62,242 nucleotides of DNA from positions 1 to 62,242 of the forward strand of contig CAYXVE010000027.1 in assembly GCA_964468435.1 (NCBI GenBank). The letters are read 5' to 3'. The position numbers were made by a program, and so were the translations under genes. The stretch is from JBCCTX01 sp964468435. GTDB lineage: Bacteria > Bacteroidota > Bacteroidia > J057. This document shows, piece after piece, positions 28,044-37,443 of this stretch (its first letter is position 1; each line of letters opens with the position of its first letter). Under the pieces are notes generated by a model, which was not told the origin of the DNA, ran no database searches, and worked only from the letters and a program-made list of their open reading frames with translations.

Positions 28044-28475
28044 CTAATAGATGACATCTGGTCTGACAATCTGAAATGTCCACCAGGCAAAGGTTATCAA
28101 CCAGATGATAGATGTCAAGTATCTATCATTGGAATAGCTCAGGGAAATCAATATCCATAATAACATAAAGGGATAAAAGGTGTAGGTCAATCTTAGGGCA
28201 TAAAAACCCATTAACCCGAAAAAAACAAAAAATAATAGAATACAAAATCCAGATAGTAATAAAGGCGTATAATGTCGATCACATGAACAAAATCTAAGCG
28301 GGAGTATCAAAGCTAATATCACCCAGGGCACAATCTCCGTCCAAGTACGCAGGAAACTCAGAAATTGTCGCCCTCTTCCGTAGCTGGTGACAACAAAAAA
28401 GAAATAGCTACGATTGAAACAATAATTGTGTATTTTATCCAATATTTCATCCCAATAGACGCTTTGTATGATGGC
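28044..28475 (-). pseudogene. 5'-truncated polytopic membrane protein fragment (EpsG-like)
   Basis: A 132-residue open frame on the minus strand has four or five membrane helices and ends FQIVRPDVIY. It lacks an ATG; the open frame begins at a stop (28476-28478) with AIIQSVYWDEILDKI, so the 5' part of the gene is gone. The segment ALRLTYTFYPFMLLWIL resembles the end of EpsG or other polysaccharide polymerases, but this is only a pattern match. No partner gene is adjacent. Confidence 0.4.
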
Positions 28476-28647
28476 TCATGATCCGTAAATATGGACATTA
28501 ACCCTATAAACAAAAAATAAACTATTTAAATAATTAAAGTATAGAAATAAATTTCCGCTATGATTTATGTGGCTTTTATCAGGATAAAATCTTTTTACTA
28601 TTTTTCGTAACTCAAAAATATCACCTTCTATCAAAATACTGCTATTC

Positions 28648-29763
28648 ATGAACCAACGTATATTTCGATTGATAATTTCAGGACTCATCTGTTTGATGGT
28701 TAATCAATATTTTGCACAATCTGCAGACAGCATCATTCCCAACCCTGCCCAAACCGGTGATGCAGGATATCTCAAGGGGGAGCTGATCTACCCCCTCGAT
28801 GACAAACCTACCCCGGAATGTCATGCCTCTACCCTGGTCGAACTATCTGATGGAGTCATGGCAGCCTGGTTTGGGGGCACTTATGAGCGTCATCCCGACG
28901 TAGGGATATGGGTTTCCCTCAACCTCGACGGAACCTGGTCTAAGCCTGTAGAGGTAGTTAATGGCTTCCAGAACGATACCCTTCGCTATCCGACCTGGAA
29001 TCCCGTATTATTTTATCCTGACAAAGGCCCGCTGATGCTATTCTATAAAGTGGGTCCCAGTCCAAGAGAATGGTGGGGCATGCTCACAATCTCAGAGGAT
29101 GAAGGCAGAACCTGGTCAAAACCCCAAAAACTAGGAGAACATGGCACCATCGGTCATCTACTCGGACCCGTCAAAAATAAACCCATACAGCTGGCAGATG
29201 GTACCATCCTGTGTCCTTCCAGTACTGAAATAGAAGATGAAGAACAGGGAACCCTATGGAAAGTACACTTTGAACTTACCCGGGATTTCGCCAAAACCTG
29301 GGAGGTCGTTGGTCCTATTAACGATGGGATTGCATTTGATGCAATCCAACCCAGTATCCTTACCTATGAAAATGGTCATATGCAAATCCTTTGCCGTTCC
29401 AGGCAAAAGGTTGTTGCGCAAAGTTGGTCTGAAGATAGCGGACAGACTTGGAGTACTCTGACAGGTACAGATCTTCCTAATCCCAACGCAGGAACTGATG
29501 CCCTTACCCTTCAAGATGGTAGACAACTACTCGTTTACAACCATACAACTCGCGAGGGTGATTTCCCCAATGGAAGAAATATGCTCAATATTGCGATCTC
29601 AGATGATGGCAAATCCTGGAAAACCGTAATGACTCTGGAACGCCAGGAAGGAGAATATTCCTACCCAGCTGTCATCCAGGCATCCGATGGATTGGTGCAT
29701 ATCACCTATACCTATCGCAGGAGATCGGTAAAATACGTGGTGATCGACCCTGGGCAAATATGA
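28648..29763 (+). CDS. Sialidase-fold (BNR repeat) exo-glycosidase
   Basis: This 371-residue secreted protein has a signal peptide (ending YFAQS) and a six-bladed propeller pattern. Asp-boxes occur at SEDEGRTW (about 149), SEDSGQTW (about 262) and SDDGKSW (about 318). The family opening ECHASTLVELSDGVMAAWFGG is shared by many bacterial sialidase-like exo-hydrolases. It probably cleaves terminal sugars in the periplasm or outside the cell. The specificity cannot be read. It lies between a glycosidase and a sulfatase remnant. Confidence 0.8.
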   Translation: MNQRIFRLIISGLICLMVNQYFAQSADSIIPNPAQTGDAGYLKGELIYPLDDKPTPECHASTLVELSDGVMAAWFGGTYERHPDVGIWVSLNLDGTWSKPVEVVNGFQNDTLRYPTWNPVLFYPDKGPLMLFYKVGPSPREWWGMLTISEDEGRTWSKPQKLGEHGTIGHLLGPVKNKPIQLADGTILCPSSTEIEDEEQGTLWKVHFELTRDFAKTWEVVGPINDGIAFDAIQPSILTYENGHMQILCRSRQKVVAQSWSEDSGQTWSTLTGTDLPNPNAGTDALTLQDGRQLLVYNHTTREGDFPNGRNMLNIAISDDGKSWKTVMTLERQEGEYSYPAVIQASDGLVHITYTYRRRSVKYVVIDPGQI

Positions 29764-29918
29764 TTGAAAATTTAATGGGTTAGATCGTGAAGTACCTCTG
29801 GGGCAAAATTTGAAGCCGTGGTAAATATCATGTTGCAGCAACTCATCACAATCGCTCCAACCGGATAAACAACCAACATTTTACACGTAATCGTATAATC
29901 ATTTAAAATTTATCTGAA

Positions 29919-30098
29919 ATGATGAACCCACAATTTATTACGGACCAAACAGGAAAAAAACTAGCTGTTATTCTATCTATGAAAGAGTATGAAAAAATCA
30001 TGGAATTCCTGGAAGACATAGAAGATGTCCGACTATATGATGAAGCCAAGGAACATGATACAGGTGAAAGAATCTCTCTGTCTGATTATTTATTATAA
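29919..30098 (+). CDS. Phd/YefM-type antitoxin, apparently orphan
   Basis: A 59-residue ORF (MMNPQFITDQTGKKLAVIL ... GERISLSDYLL) matches the antitoxin family found beside RelE/ParE toxins. Its N-terminal part is the predicted DNA-binding half and its acidic C-terminus the toxin-binding half. A toxin-like start, MEKYEI, begins 13 nt after the stop at 30112 but ends after about six codons in the 3' end of the sulfatase remnant. The partner is therefore lost or truncated. Confidence 0.65.
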   Translation: MMNPQFITDQTGKKLAVILSMKEYEKIMEFLEDIEDVRLYDEAKEHDTGERISLSDYLL

Positions 30099-30137
30099 AG
30101 AAAATCCCAAGATGGAGAAATATGAAATACATTCTCC

Positions 30138-31453
30138 TCACGCTGTCTTCATTTCCACTCCCTCCAATATCTCCTCTTCCCATTCAATATACTTATCCAA
30201 CAATTCCTGATACTTGTCAGGAAAATCCTCTGATATATCTTGCTGTTCTCCAAGGTCTTTACCTAAATCAAACAACATGGTATCGCTTTCCATCAACAAC
30301 AATTTCCATTCATCCTGACGTACTGCCCCATTTCCCCTATACCTCCAGAAGACAGGCCTTGAAGGTATAAGGTTATTTTCCAACCAGGCATTACTCAGAT
30401 CCATTCCATCCAGTTCCAACTTAGCATTCATTTTTACCCCAGCTAACATAGCAATCGTAGGAAAAAGATCCATACTCATCATGATCTGATCCGAGACACC
30501 TGGCTCAATTTCCCCCTTCCAGTAAACCATCCCCGGTACACGGTGTCCTCCCTCCCATAAGGTGGTCTTATGTCCATTCAAAAGACCATTCTCGCCATAT
30601 TCGGGAATTGCTCCATTATCCGAACAAAAAATGATCAAGGTATTTTCTGCAATTCCTTCCGCTTCTACCGTAGCTAGTATTTTGCCTACCCCTTCATCCA
30701 TGACTTCGATCATTTCCCTATACGCACGATCGCGATCCTCTACGGGGCCAAAATAAGTAAACTCCCGTCCTGGATAGCGATAAGCTGTATCTTCCCGTCC
30801 CTGAAACGGTACGTGAGGCGCTTCGTGGGGTACATAGGCAAAAAATGGCCGATTCTTGTGCGCCTTGATGAAATCAATAGTATGATCCGTAATCAAATCA
30901 GTTACATATCCTTCTTCATAGATAGAATCCTCCTTATGCCACCAGTCATATATTCCGGCATTGTCGTAATGCGAATGAAAATCCACATTGCCGCTAACAT
31001 ATCCATAAAACTCATCAAATCCCTGGTGAACAGGATTATACTGTGGTTCATAGCCAGATGCCATTTTCCAAACATCCCCGTAACATACCCTGCTTCTTTC
31101 AATACCTCTGCCAGGGTCACCTCACTGGTATCCATACCCGTCCTACGCGTTTCTCCCCTCACATAGATCACCCCTTCGAGACCAGCACGTTGCTGGTACC
31201 TCCCAGTCAATAAGGCTGCCCTGGTAGGTGTACACACCGGTGCGTTGGCGTGGTAATCTGTAAACCTTAACCCATTTTCAGCCAGAAAATCGATGTTGGG
31301 GGTATTGATTCGCTCACTTCCATAGGAACTCAAATCACCATAGCCCAGATCATCAGCCATGATAAGAATGATATTAGGAGGTGTCAGGGGTTGATCACCA
31401 GGGGTGCATCCCCAAATCAAAAAAATGGATACAATGGATATTAATTTATTCAT
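30138..31453 (-). pseudogene. S1-family sulfatase interrupted by a frameshift
   Basis: Two overlapping frames make one sulfatase of about 438 residues. The first starts at 31453 with a lipoprotein signal (Cys16, IFLIWGC). It carries DD at residues 34-35 and the motif C74-T-P-T-R, then reads GKWHLAMNH. The second carries GYEPQYNPVHQGFDEFYGY to the normal C-terminus. Adding one G in the GG at 31054-31055 gives GKWHLGYEPQ, the expected family sequence, so a single-base loss in a G run breaks the frame. The rest of the reading frame is intact, with HEAPHVPFQG and FCSDNGAIPEYG. It could be a recent lesion or a sequencing error. The gap 31454-31624 upstream contains only a short open stretch ending MRHWAKWIGENG, unassigned. 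Confidence 0.85.
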
Positions 31454-31624
31454 AACAAACATGACATGACATTCCACAATGGTAGAATCCAAGACCTTCT
31501 GGATTCCACCGGGCAATCAGTACCATTTTGGGCTTGCTCACCCTGTTATCCATTCTCACCTATCCATTTTGCCCAATGCCTCATCAGACAATCCATCACA
31601 TCGGGATCGTCGTTAGCCAACCAT

Positions 31625-34300
31625 CTAATTATACACCTCACTATTTTCATTCCCTCCTGCCATCAGATAGGCCATCAGATCAGCCACCTCTTCGGGATTG
31701 AGCTTGTTGAGCAATCCAGGAGGCATGGTCGATACCGGGGAATTTTCCCGGCTTACGACTTGATCAGCATCAATTTTGATGGATTGATGAAGATCGTAAG
31801 GATTGGTATTGACATAAATCTCCCCATCCTGTTCATCCACAAAGCGCCCGGTAACTACTTTACCATCTTCCAGGGTGAACTTTGTCGCAGCATATTGATC
31901 ACTGATCATGTCACTGGGAGCCATGATAGCCCAAAGCATTTCGTTGGTACTAAAGCGGGTATGAGCTTGAGTAAGGTTGGGACCTACGTTGCCCCCTTCA
32001 GCTCCCATTGTGTGGCAGGATGCACACAATGCGGCTGCATACAGATTTTTGCCTACCTCAAAATTCCGGGGTTGATTTTCTCTTTCTCTCAATATTCTGC
32101 GGAGATCACTCATACTGTAACTGTTGCCCGGGCCTTTGGGCTGAGGTAGTTCCGCAAAGTTAACTGCCTTATATGCAATAAACTGCTCGCTTACATCAGA
32201 AAGAGCATACTTCTCCTCATTTGAGAGATGCTCCATTGCATCTAGCCGTATCCGATCGATAAATCCGCGATAACTCATACCACCTTTGCGTTCAAGCGCA
32301 TCGGCAAACCACTGGAAATATTCACGGCGCTGTTCCATAGTCCATCCTGTCTTGACATGGCTTAGTGATCTTACATAGGAGATCTCCTCACGGGCTGGCA
32401 TGTTTGCCAGCATCTCTGCAATGGTTGGACCGTACTGTTCGCTACGAAGGATTACCTCTTGTGCCAAATAAGGTGTTTCTGATCTCCGTTCCCCGCTCTT
32501 CCTTATCAATGCCAGGGTTTTAGGTACAACTCCTGGAGCTTCTAGATAAGATAGGATACGTGCTTGTTCCATATTCAACTCCGCAGAATTTGATGGATAA
32601 CTGGCCATCAATTGATCGATGATTGTCTCTTTGACAGGACCGACCGCATCCCCCAGACGTATAAATATCAAACTATAAGCTCGTATCAGCCCATGACGCT
32701 GTATTTCATCCAATTCCCCCCAATCCAGATTGCTGAGCTTGGCCAACATCAGGGGTTTCATATCTGCTACTTCCATTCTGGAAAGTGCTACTGCCCCCTC
32801 TATAATTCTATTGGCATCTTTTAATCCTTCATATCTATCGTGCCACAGTTGAGGCGTTAGATTTTCCAGCCCCACCCTGGAAGTATACCGGATAAAACGA
32901 TCCTCATGACCCAGATGTTCCCAGAACAAATCAGTCATTGTAGTATCCATGGAAGCCTTATAATCAGGTAGGGAATCTGTATTAGCAACTTTCCAAAGTG
33001 CTTTTTCAAGATTTCTGCGCTTTTCAAACAGATTATTCTTATGTGTACCAGCTACTATTTCCAACTGAGTAGGTTCTTCTTCTCCATCATAATAAACCCT
33101 ATACAAATGCGACTCCACTCTTCTTCCACCGGTAGTAAAATACATTGCTCCATCATCACCCACTACCATATCAGTCAGCGGTAGAGGTATACCTGAGAGA
33201 AACTCCTCTTTTTCCCCTCTGTAGGTACTTCCTTCTGGAAAAAGGCTAATAAAATACATCGTCCCAAAACTCCAGTCCATGATAAAGACACCACGCTGAT
33301 ATTCTGTAGGAAATTTCAGCCCTTTACCCATCACAACACCAGTAGGAGATCCCTGGCCAATGTTTACTACAGGTGGCAAATTATCGGGGTATGCGGGAGA
33401 CCATTTACCAGAACCGGTGCGCCACCCAAATTCGCTTCCCATAGTTGCATGAACCACACGTATAGGCCTGTACCAGGGCATTCCCAGATCCCATTCCATG
33501 TCAGAGTCAAAGACCAGTAGCTCTCCATCTTCTGTAAAGTCCATGTCGTAACTGTTACGATAGCCAGAACTAACGATCTGCCACGATTTTCCGTTTGGAT
33601 CGGTAACAGCTATCCAACCACCGGGAGCTGTGCGGTCATTGGCATGACCACGGGGATCCTTGATCACGGGAAGTAAATTATCTTCCTGCCAATTGGAGGG
33701 AAGAACTGAGGTAAAACCTTCCGGGAGATTAGTATGATTCCCACCTAACACATATAGAGACGTACTATCCGGACTCAGGCGGATTGCGTGCGGTCCATGT
33801 TCACCACTACCCTCAAAAGACTTCAAACGCTCCGCTTTATCCAACATATCATCCCCGTTTGTATCGGTTAACCGGTAGAAACCACTTCCTTTCCCATCGA
33901 TACCCTCCCCTGTATTTACACTTACGTACAGGCTGTTGAATGCCCACAAAAGTCCTTGTGCATGACCCAACTTCACAGGAATCTTTTCTACTTTGATGCC
34001 ACTATGTGAATTTTCGCCATGTGAACCATTCCTATCATGACCACTACCGATGGGAGGAGGTGTAATTCTATACAAATACCCGTATTGATCGGAAGCGATT
34101 AGCCTTCCCTTGTCATCTTTACATAGAGATACCCACGATCCCTGATTAAGTGTCGAGTCGCTGGGAAAATGAAGATGTTCTACAACAAACCCCGCTGGCA
34201 CATGGATATGATGTGTTAGCTCATCGTGGTGTCCGGGCTGACAGCTCAGCATGATTACCACCAAACTGATCGAAATAAAAGCAGAAAGTCCTTTTTTCAT
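31625..34300 (-). CDS. Heme-binding CxxCH dehydrogenase-like lipoprotein
   Basis: This 891-residue lipoprotein (Cys in MLSCQPG) has an N-terminal beta-propeller of the PQQ/glucose-dehydrogenase type (about 30-430). A helical HEAT-like middle (440-720) follows, then a C-terminal cytochrome c domain with CASCH at residues 759-763 and a likely distal Met in STMPPGL. This is the planctomycete-type heme-binding architecture. It would pass electrons from an oxidised sugar or alcohol, at the outer face of the envelope. It is encoded downstream of no clear partner; the divergent PSD1 gene begins 375 bp upstream. Confidence 0.85.
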   Translation of the reverse strand: MKKGLSAFISISLVVIMLSCQPGHHDELTHHIHVPAGFVVEHLHFPSDSTLNQGSWVSLCKDDKGRLIASDQYGYLYRITPPPIGSGHDRNGSHGENSHSGIKVEKIPVKLGHAQGLLWAFNSLYVSVNTGEGIDGKGSGFYRLTDTNGDDMLDKAERLKSFEGSGEHGPHAIRLSPDSTSLYVLGGNHTNLPEGFTSVLPSNWQEDNLLPVIKDPRGHANDRTAPGGWIAVTDPNGKSWQIVSSGYRNSYDMDFTEDGELLVFDSDMEWDLGMPWYRPIRVVHATMGSEFGWRTGSGKWSPAYPDNLPPVVNIGQGSPTGVVMGKGLKFPTEYQRGVFIMDWSFGTMYFISLFPEGSTYRGEKEEFLSGIPLPLTDMVVGDDGAMYFTTGGRRVESHLYRVYYDGEEEPTQLEIVAGTHKNNLFEKRRNLEKALWKVANTDSLPDYKASMDTTMTDLFWEHLGHEDRFIRYTSRVGLENLTPQLWHDRYEGLKDANRIIEGAVALSRMEVADMKPLMLAKLSNLDWGELDEIQRHGLIRAYSLIFIRLGDAVGPVKETIIDQLMASYPSNSAELNMEQARILSYLEAPGVVPKTLALIRKSGERRSETPYLAQEVILRSEQYGPTIAEMLANMPAREEISYVRSLSHVKTGWTMEQRREYFQWFADALERKGGMSYRGFIDRIRLDAMEHLSNEEKYALSDVSEQFIAYKAVNFAELPQPKGPGNSYSMSDLRRILRERENQPRNFEVGKNLYAAALCASCHTMGAEGGNVGPNLTQAHTRFSTNEMLWAIMAPSDMISDQYAATKFTLEDGKVVTGRFVDEQDGEIYVNTNPYDLHQSIKIDADQVVSRENSPVSTMPPGLLNKLNPEEVADLMAYLMAGGNENSEVYN

Positions 34301-34570
34301 CTTTGTGTTGTCTTTTCTTAATTTTGTTAAAAATTACTAGTTATATTGGGAAATAAGAAAAAGTAAGACATATTTTTGTCAAATATTTGTGCCTCACTCA
34401 TTTGTATCTTGAATCATAAGGGCTAGAACCAACACAGTGTACCTACTACCTTTCTAAGTTAACCCCTTATGTAATCAACATTGATTCCCTGCTTTATTCT
34501 TACAGGATTATTGAAAAGGCGGTTAAGAATTTGTATTTTGTTTGTAACTGTAGTTTGAACCCATACAATA
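34301..34570. promoter_or_regulatory. Divergent intergenic region
   Basis: This AT-rich gap sits between the CxxCH gene (-) and the PSD1 gene (+). TATTTTTG at 34371-34378 matches the TAnnTTTG box on the plus strand with a TTG 22 nt upstream, and an inverted repeat CATAAGGG/CCCTTATG flanks about 45 nt. The 3' part of the gap holds the DUF1501 remnant listed separately. Confidence 0.3.
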
Positions 34571-34672
34571 ATGATACTTCGCCATCCATATCGCTTTACA
34601 TTCAAGCATCAGGGTAGAAGATACAGATTAACAGATGTACATGGACATCTCATAAAAGATATTTTACCCTAG
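34571..34672 (+). pseudogene. Remnant C-terminus of a second DUF1501 gene
   Basis: A 33-codon frame ends GRRYRLTDVHGHLIKDILP, then TAG, 2 nt before the PSD1 start. It matches the last residues of the intact DUF1501 protein in this window (GRSFRLTDVHGKVVKDILT). An in-frame stop at 34556-34558 shows that nothing further upstream survives. Confidence 0.75.
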
Positions 34673-34674
34673 CT

Positions 34675-37443
34675 ATGAAAAAAAAGTTTTTTTATGTATC
34701 GCTCATGCTACTAGCAGCCATACTGCTGGTGAGCTGGAGTCTATCCCCTCGCAGGCAATCTGTAAGCTATAACCAAGATATACGTCCTATCTTCAACCGC
34801 TCCTGTCTTCCCTGCCATGGGGGCATCAAACAATCAGGGGGGTTCAGCCTCTTGTTTGAGAACGAGGCAAAGGATACTACCGAATCGGGATTCCCTGCGA
34901 TCATACCTGGAGATGCTGATGAAAGTGAGCTGGTGCGCAGGCTCAGGCACGAAGATCCAGAACTCCGGATGCCACTGGATCACGATCCGTTTCCTGAAAA
35001 GGATATCAAACTCATCGAACGATGGATTGATGAAGGAGCTGTATGGGAACAACACTGGGCCTATACTACTCCCGATCCAGGTATAAAACCACCTACGATC
35101 AGTAATTTATGGATCAGAAATGAAATTGATCAGTTTGTATGGGAGCGTATGAACCAGCAGGAACTCAGTCCTGCCTCAACGGAAGATCCCTCCAGACTAT
35201 TGCGAAGACTGCATCTGGATCTTACAGGACTCCCTCCTACAGTCAGTACCTGGAAGAATTTTCTGAATCATCACGATGATAATGTATATGAATATATGGT
35301 TGATAGCTTACTCAGTTCGCCTGCCTTTGGTGAGAAATGGGCTACCCCATGGTTGGATTTGGCACGTTATGCCGACTCTAAGGGCTATGAAAAAGATCTG
35401 TACAGAAGCATTTGGAAATATCGCGATTGGGTAATACGTGCCCTGAATGACAATATGCCTTATGATCAATTCACCATTGAGCAGTTGGCAGGGGATCTCC
35501 TTCCCCACCCTTCTCAGGAACAACTCATTGCTACGGCCTTTCATCGCAATACTATGGCAAATGACGAAGGTGGTACAGATAACGAGGAATTCCGCACTTA
35601 TGCTGCTATAGAAAGGGTTGGAACCACCTTTGAAGTCTGGCAGGGAACGACCATGGCCTGTGTTCAGTGCCACAGCCATCCTTATGATCCCTTCTACCAG
35701 GAAGACTTTTACAAATTTATGGCTTATTTCAATAATACAGCCGACCGGGATATCTATCACGAAGGGCCCAATCTGTTTACCTATGAACCCAAACAAAAAG
35801 ATGAGGTCCAACAACTGCTGGCATGGGTACTCGATGTAGCTGGTAAGCAGATAGACTCATTGGAAGGAAGATTTTTATACCAACAGAAAGAAAACCTGCT
35901 AAACCAGTTGGGATACCGCAAACTAGAAGCAGAATATTTTGATCAAAGCAGTAGCTTTATCGAACTGGTGAGTCCTGGACAGGATGCCATTTGGCAGATT
36001 CAGGATAGCTCCTGGATTTTATTTGAACAATTAGACCTTACAAATATACAGGCCGTGTCTTACCGCTATGTCACCCCTTATTCAGGTTTTATCGAGCTTA
36101 GGCTGGACTCGCCCAATGGAAAATTGCTTAACCGGTTTGAAGTGAAACCTACAGGTAATTGGGAAGCATGGACTAAATGGAAAAATTGGAAAGTATCCAG
36201 AACGGAAATTAAACCCACATCAGGTATCCACGACCTGTATTGGGTATTCAAAAAGAACCGCCACATGACACAGGATCTATTTCACCTGGACTGGATATTT
36301 TTGCATGAGAAAAAACCTTTATATCAATCGTTTAAACAGGATTTTTATGATCGATTGGTACAACTCGATACTATTCCTGCAATACCTACCCCCATTTTAC
36401 AGGAATTACCTCACGCTAAGAAGCGAAATACGCATATGTTTGAACGAGGTAGCTGGCTGAATAAGGGAAAAACCATTCAAGCTGATATTCCTGAAGTACT
36501 CAAACATTACGGTTTGCTATCATATGCGAATAGACTGGATATGGCAAAATGGCTGGTCAGTCCGGATAATCCACTCACGGCCAGGGTATTTATTAACCGG
36601 GTGTGGGAGCAGTTGTTTGGGAGAGGATTGGTTGCAACCATGGAAGATTTTGGTACCCAGGGCGACAAGCCCAGTCATCCTGAACTTCTGGATTGGTTGG
36701 CAGTGGACTTCATGAGAAATGGCTGGGATATCAAATATTTAATCAAGCAGATGGTTATGTCAGCTACTTACCGCCAGTCGTCAGAGATTAGCTCTGAGAA
36801 ACTGGCCCATGATGCCGATAATATCTGGCTTTCTCGTGGACCGCGCATTCGCATGAGTGCCGAGCAACTACGCGATCAAGCCCTGGCAGTAAGTGGTCTA
36901 CTGAGTGATAAAATGTATGGTCATGGAGTAAGACCTCCTATGCCGGACGGTGTTACCGAAAATCCATTTGTAGGCAAGTGGATGGTCAGCAATGGGGAAG
37001 ACCGATACCGTAGAGCCTTGTATACCTATGTCCATCGTACCAATCCCTACCCCACTCAAATTACTTTTGATGCATCGGACCGTACGACCTGCCTTTCCCA
37101 AAGGATTACCACCAACACACCCTTACAAGCACTTACTCTGCTCAATGATCCTGTATTCATAGAAGCAGCAGCCACATTGGGTAAAGAACTACATGAGAAA
37201 AAAAATCTGAATATTTCTCAAAAACTGAAACTAGGATACGAAAGAATGATGATTAGACCTTTAGCACAAGACAAATTAATATTACTCAAGTCATTATACG
37301 ATCAGGCTCTTGAAAAGTACCGCGAAGACCCCAACCTAGTCTGCGAGATGTTTCCAGACGAAGAGCACCCGGATAGCAAACTTGCTGCTATGACCCTTAC
37401 TGTTAATGCCATGTTCAACCTGGATGAAACTATTACCAAATGA
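34675..37443 (+). CDS. PSD1 and cytochrome c domain-containing protein
   Basis: This 922-residue protein has a signal peptide and an N-terminal cytochrome c-like motif CLPCHG (residues 44-49). A DUF1549 domain (for example LHLDLTGLPPT) and a C-terminal DUF1553/PSD1 domain (LTARVFINRVWEQLFGRGLV, FVGKWMVSNGEDRYRRALYT) follow. The order is the usual one for planctomycete-type PSCyt1-PSCyt2-PSD1 proteins. The role is unknown; it is usually coupled with DUF1501 proteins in carbohydrate-rich clusters. It overlaps the DUF1501 start by 4 nt (ATGA), so the two are translationally coupled. Confidence 0.9.
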   Translation: MKKKFFYVSLMLLAAILLVSWSLSPRRQSVSYNQDIRPIFNRSCLPCHGGIKQSGGFSLLFENEAKDTTESGFPAIIPGDADESELVRRLRHEDPELRMPLDHDPFPEKDIKLIERWIDEGAVWEQHWAYTTPDPGIKPPTISNLWIRNEIDQFVWERMNQQELSPASTEDPSRLLRRLHLDLTGLPPTVSTWKNFLNHHDDNVYEYMVDSLLSSPAFGEKWATPWLDLARYADSKGYEKDLYRSIWKYRDWVIRALNDNMPYDQFTIEQLAGDLLPHPSQEQLIATAFHRNTMANDEGGTDNEEFRTYAAIERVGTTFEVWQGTTMACVQCHSHPYDPFYQEDFYKFMAYFNNTADRDIYHEGPNLFTYEPKQKDEVQQLLAWVLDVAGKQIDSLEGRFLYQQKENLLNQLGYRKLEAEYFDQSSSFIELVSPGQDAIWQIQDSSWILFEQLDLTNIQAVSYRYVTPYSGFIELRLDSPNGKLLNRFEVKPTGNWEAWTKWKNWKVSRTEIKPTSGIHDLYWVFKKNRHMTQDLFHLDWIFLHEKKPLYQSFKQDFYDRLVQLDTIPAIPTPILQELPHAKKRNTHMFERGSWLNKGKTIQADIPEVLKHYGLLSYANRLDMAKWLVSPDNPLTARVFINRVWEQLFGRGLVATMEDFGTQGDKPSHPELLDWLAVDFMRNGWDIKYLIKQMVMSATYRQSSEISSEKLAHDADNIWLSRGPRIRMSAEQLRDQALAVSGLLSDKMYGHGVRPPMPDGVTENPFVGKWMVSNGEDRYRRALYTYVHRTNPYPTQITFDASDRTTCLSQRITTNTPLQALTLLNDPVFIEAAATLGKELHEKKNLNISQKLKLGYERMMIRPLAQDKLILLKSLYDQALEKYREDPNLVCEMFPDEEHPDSKLAAMTLTVNAMFNLDETITK

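Noticed and set aside
31546..31626. A vestigial frame ending MRHWAKWIGENG upstream of the sulfatase remnant
   Set aside because: It reads protein-like but is only about 26 codons and I cannot tie it to a family.
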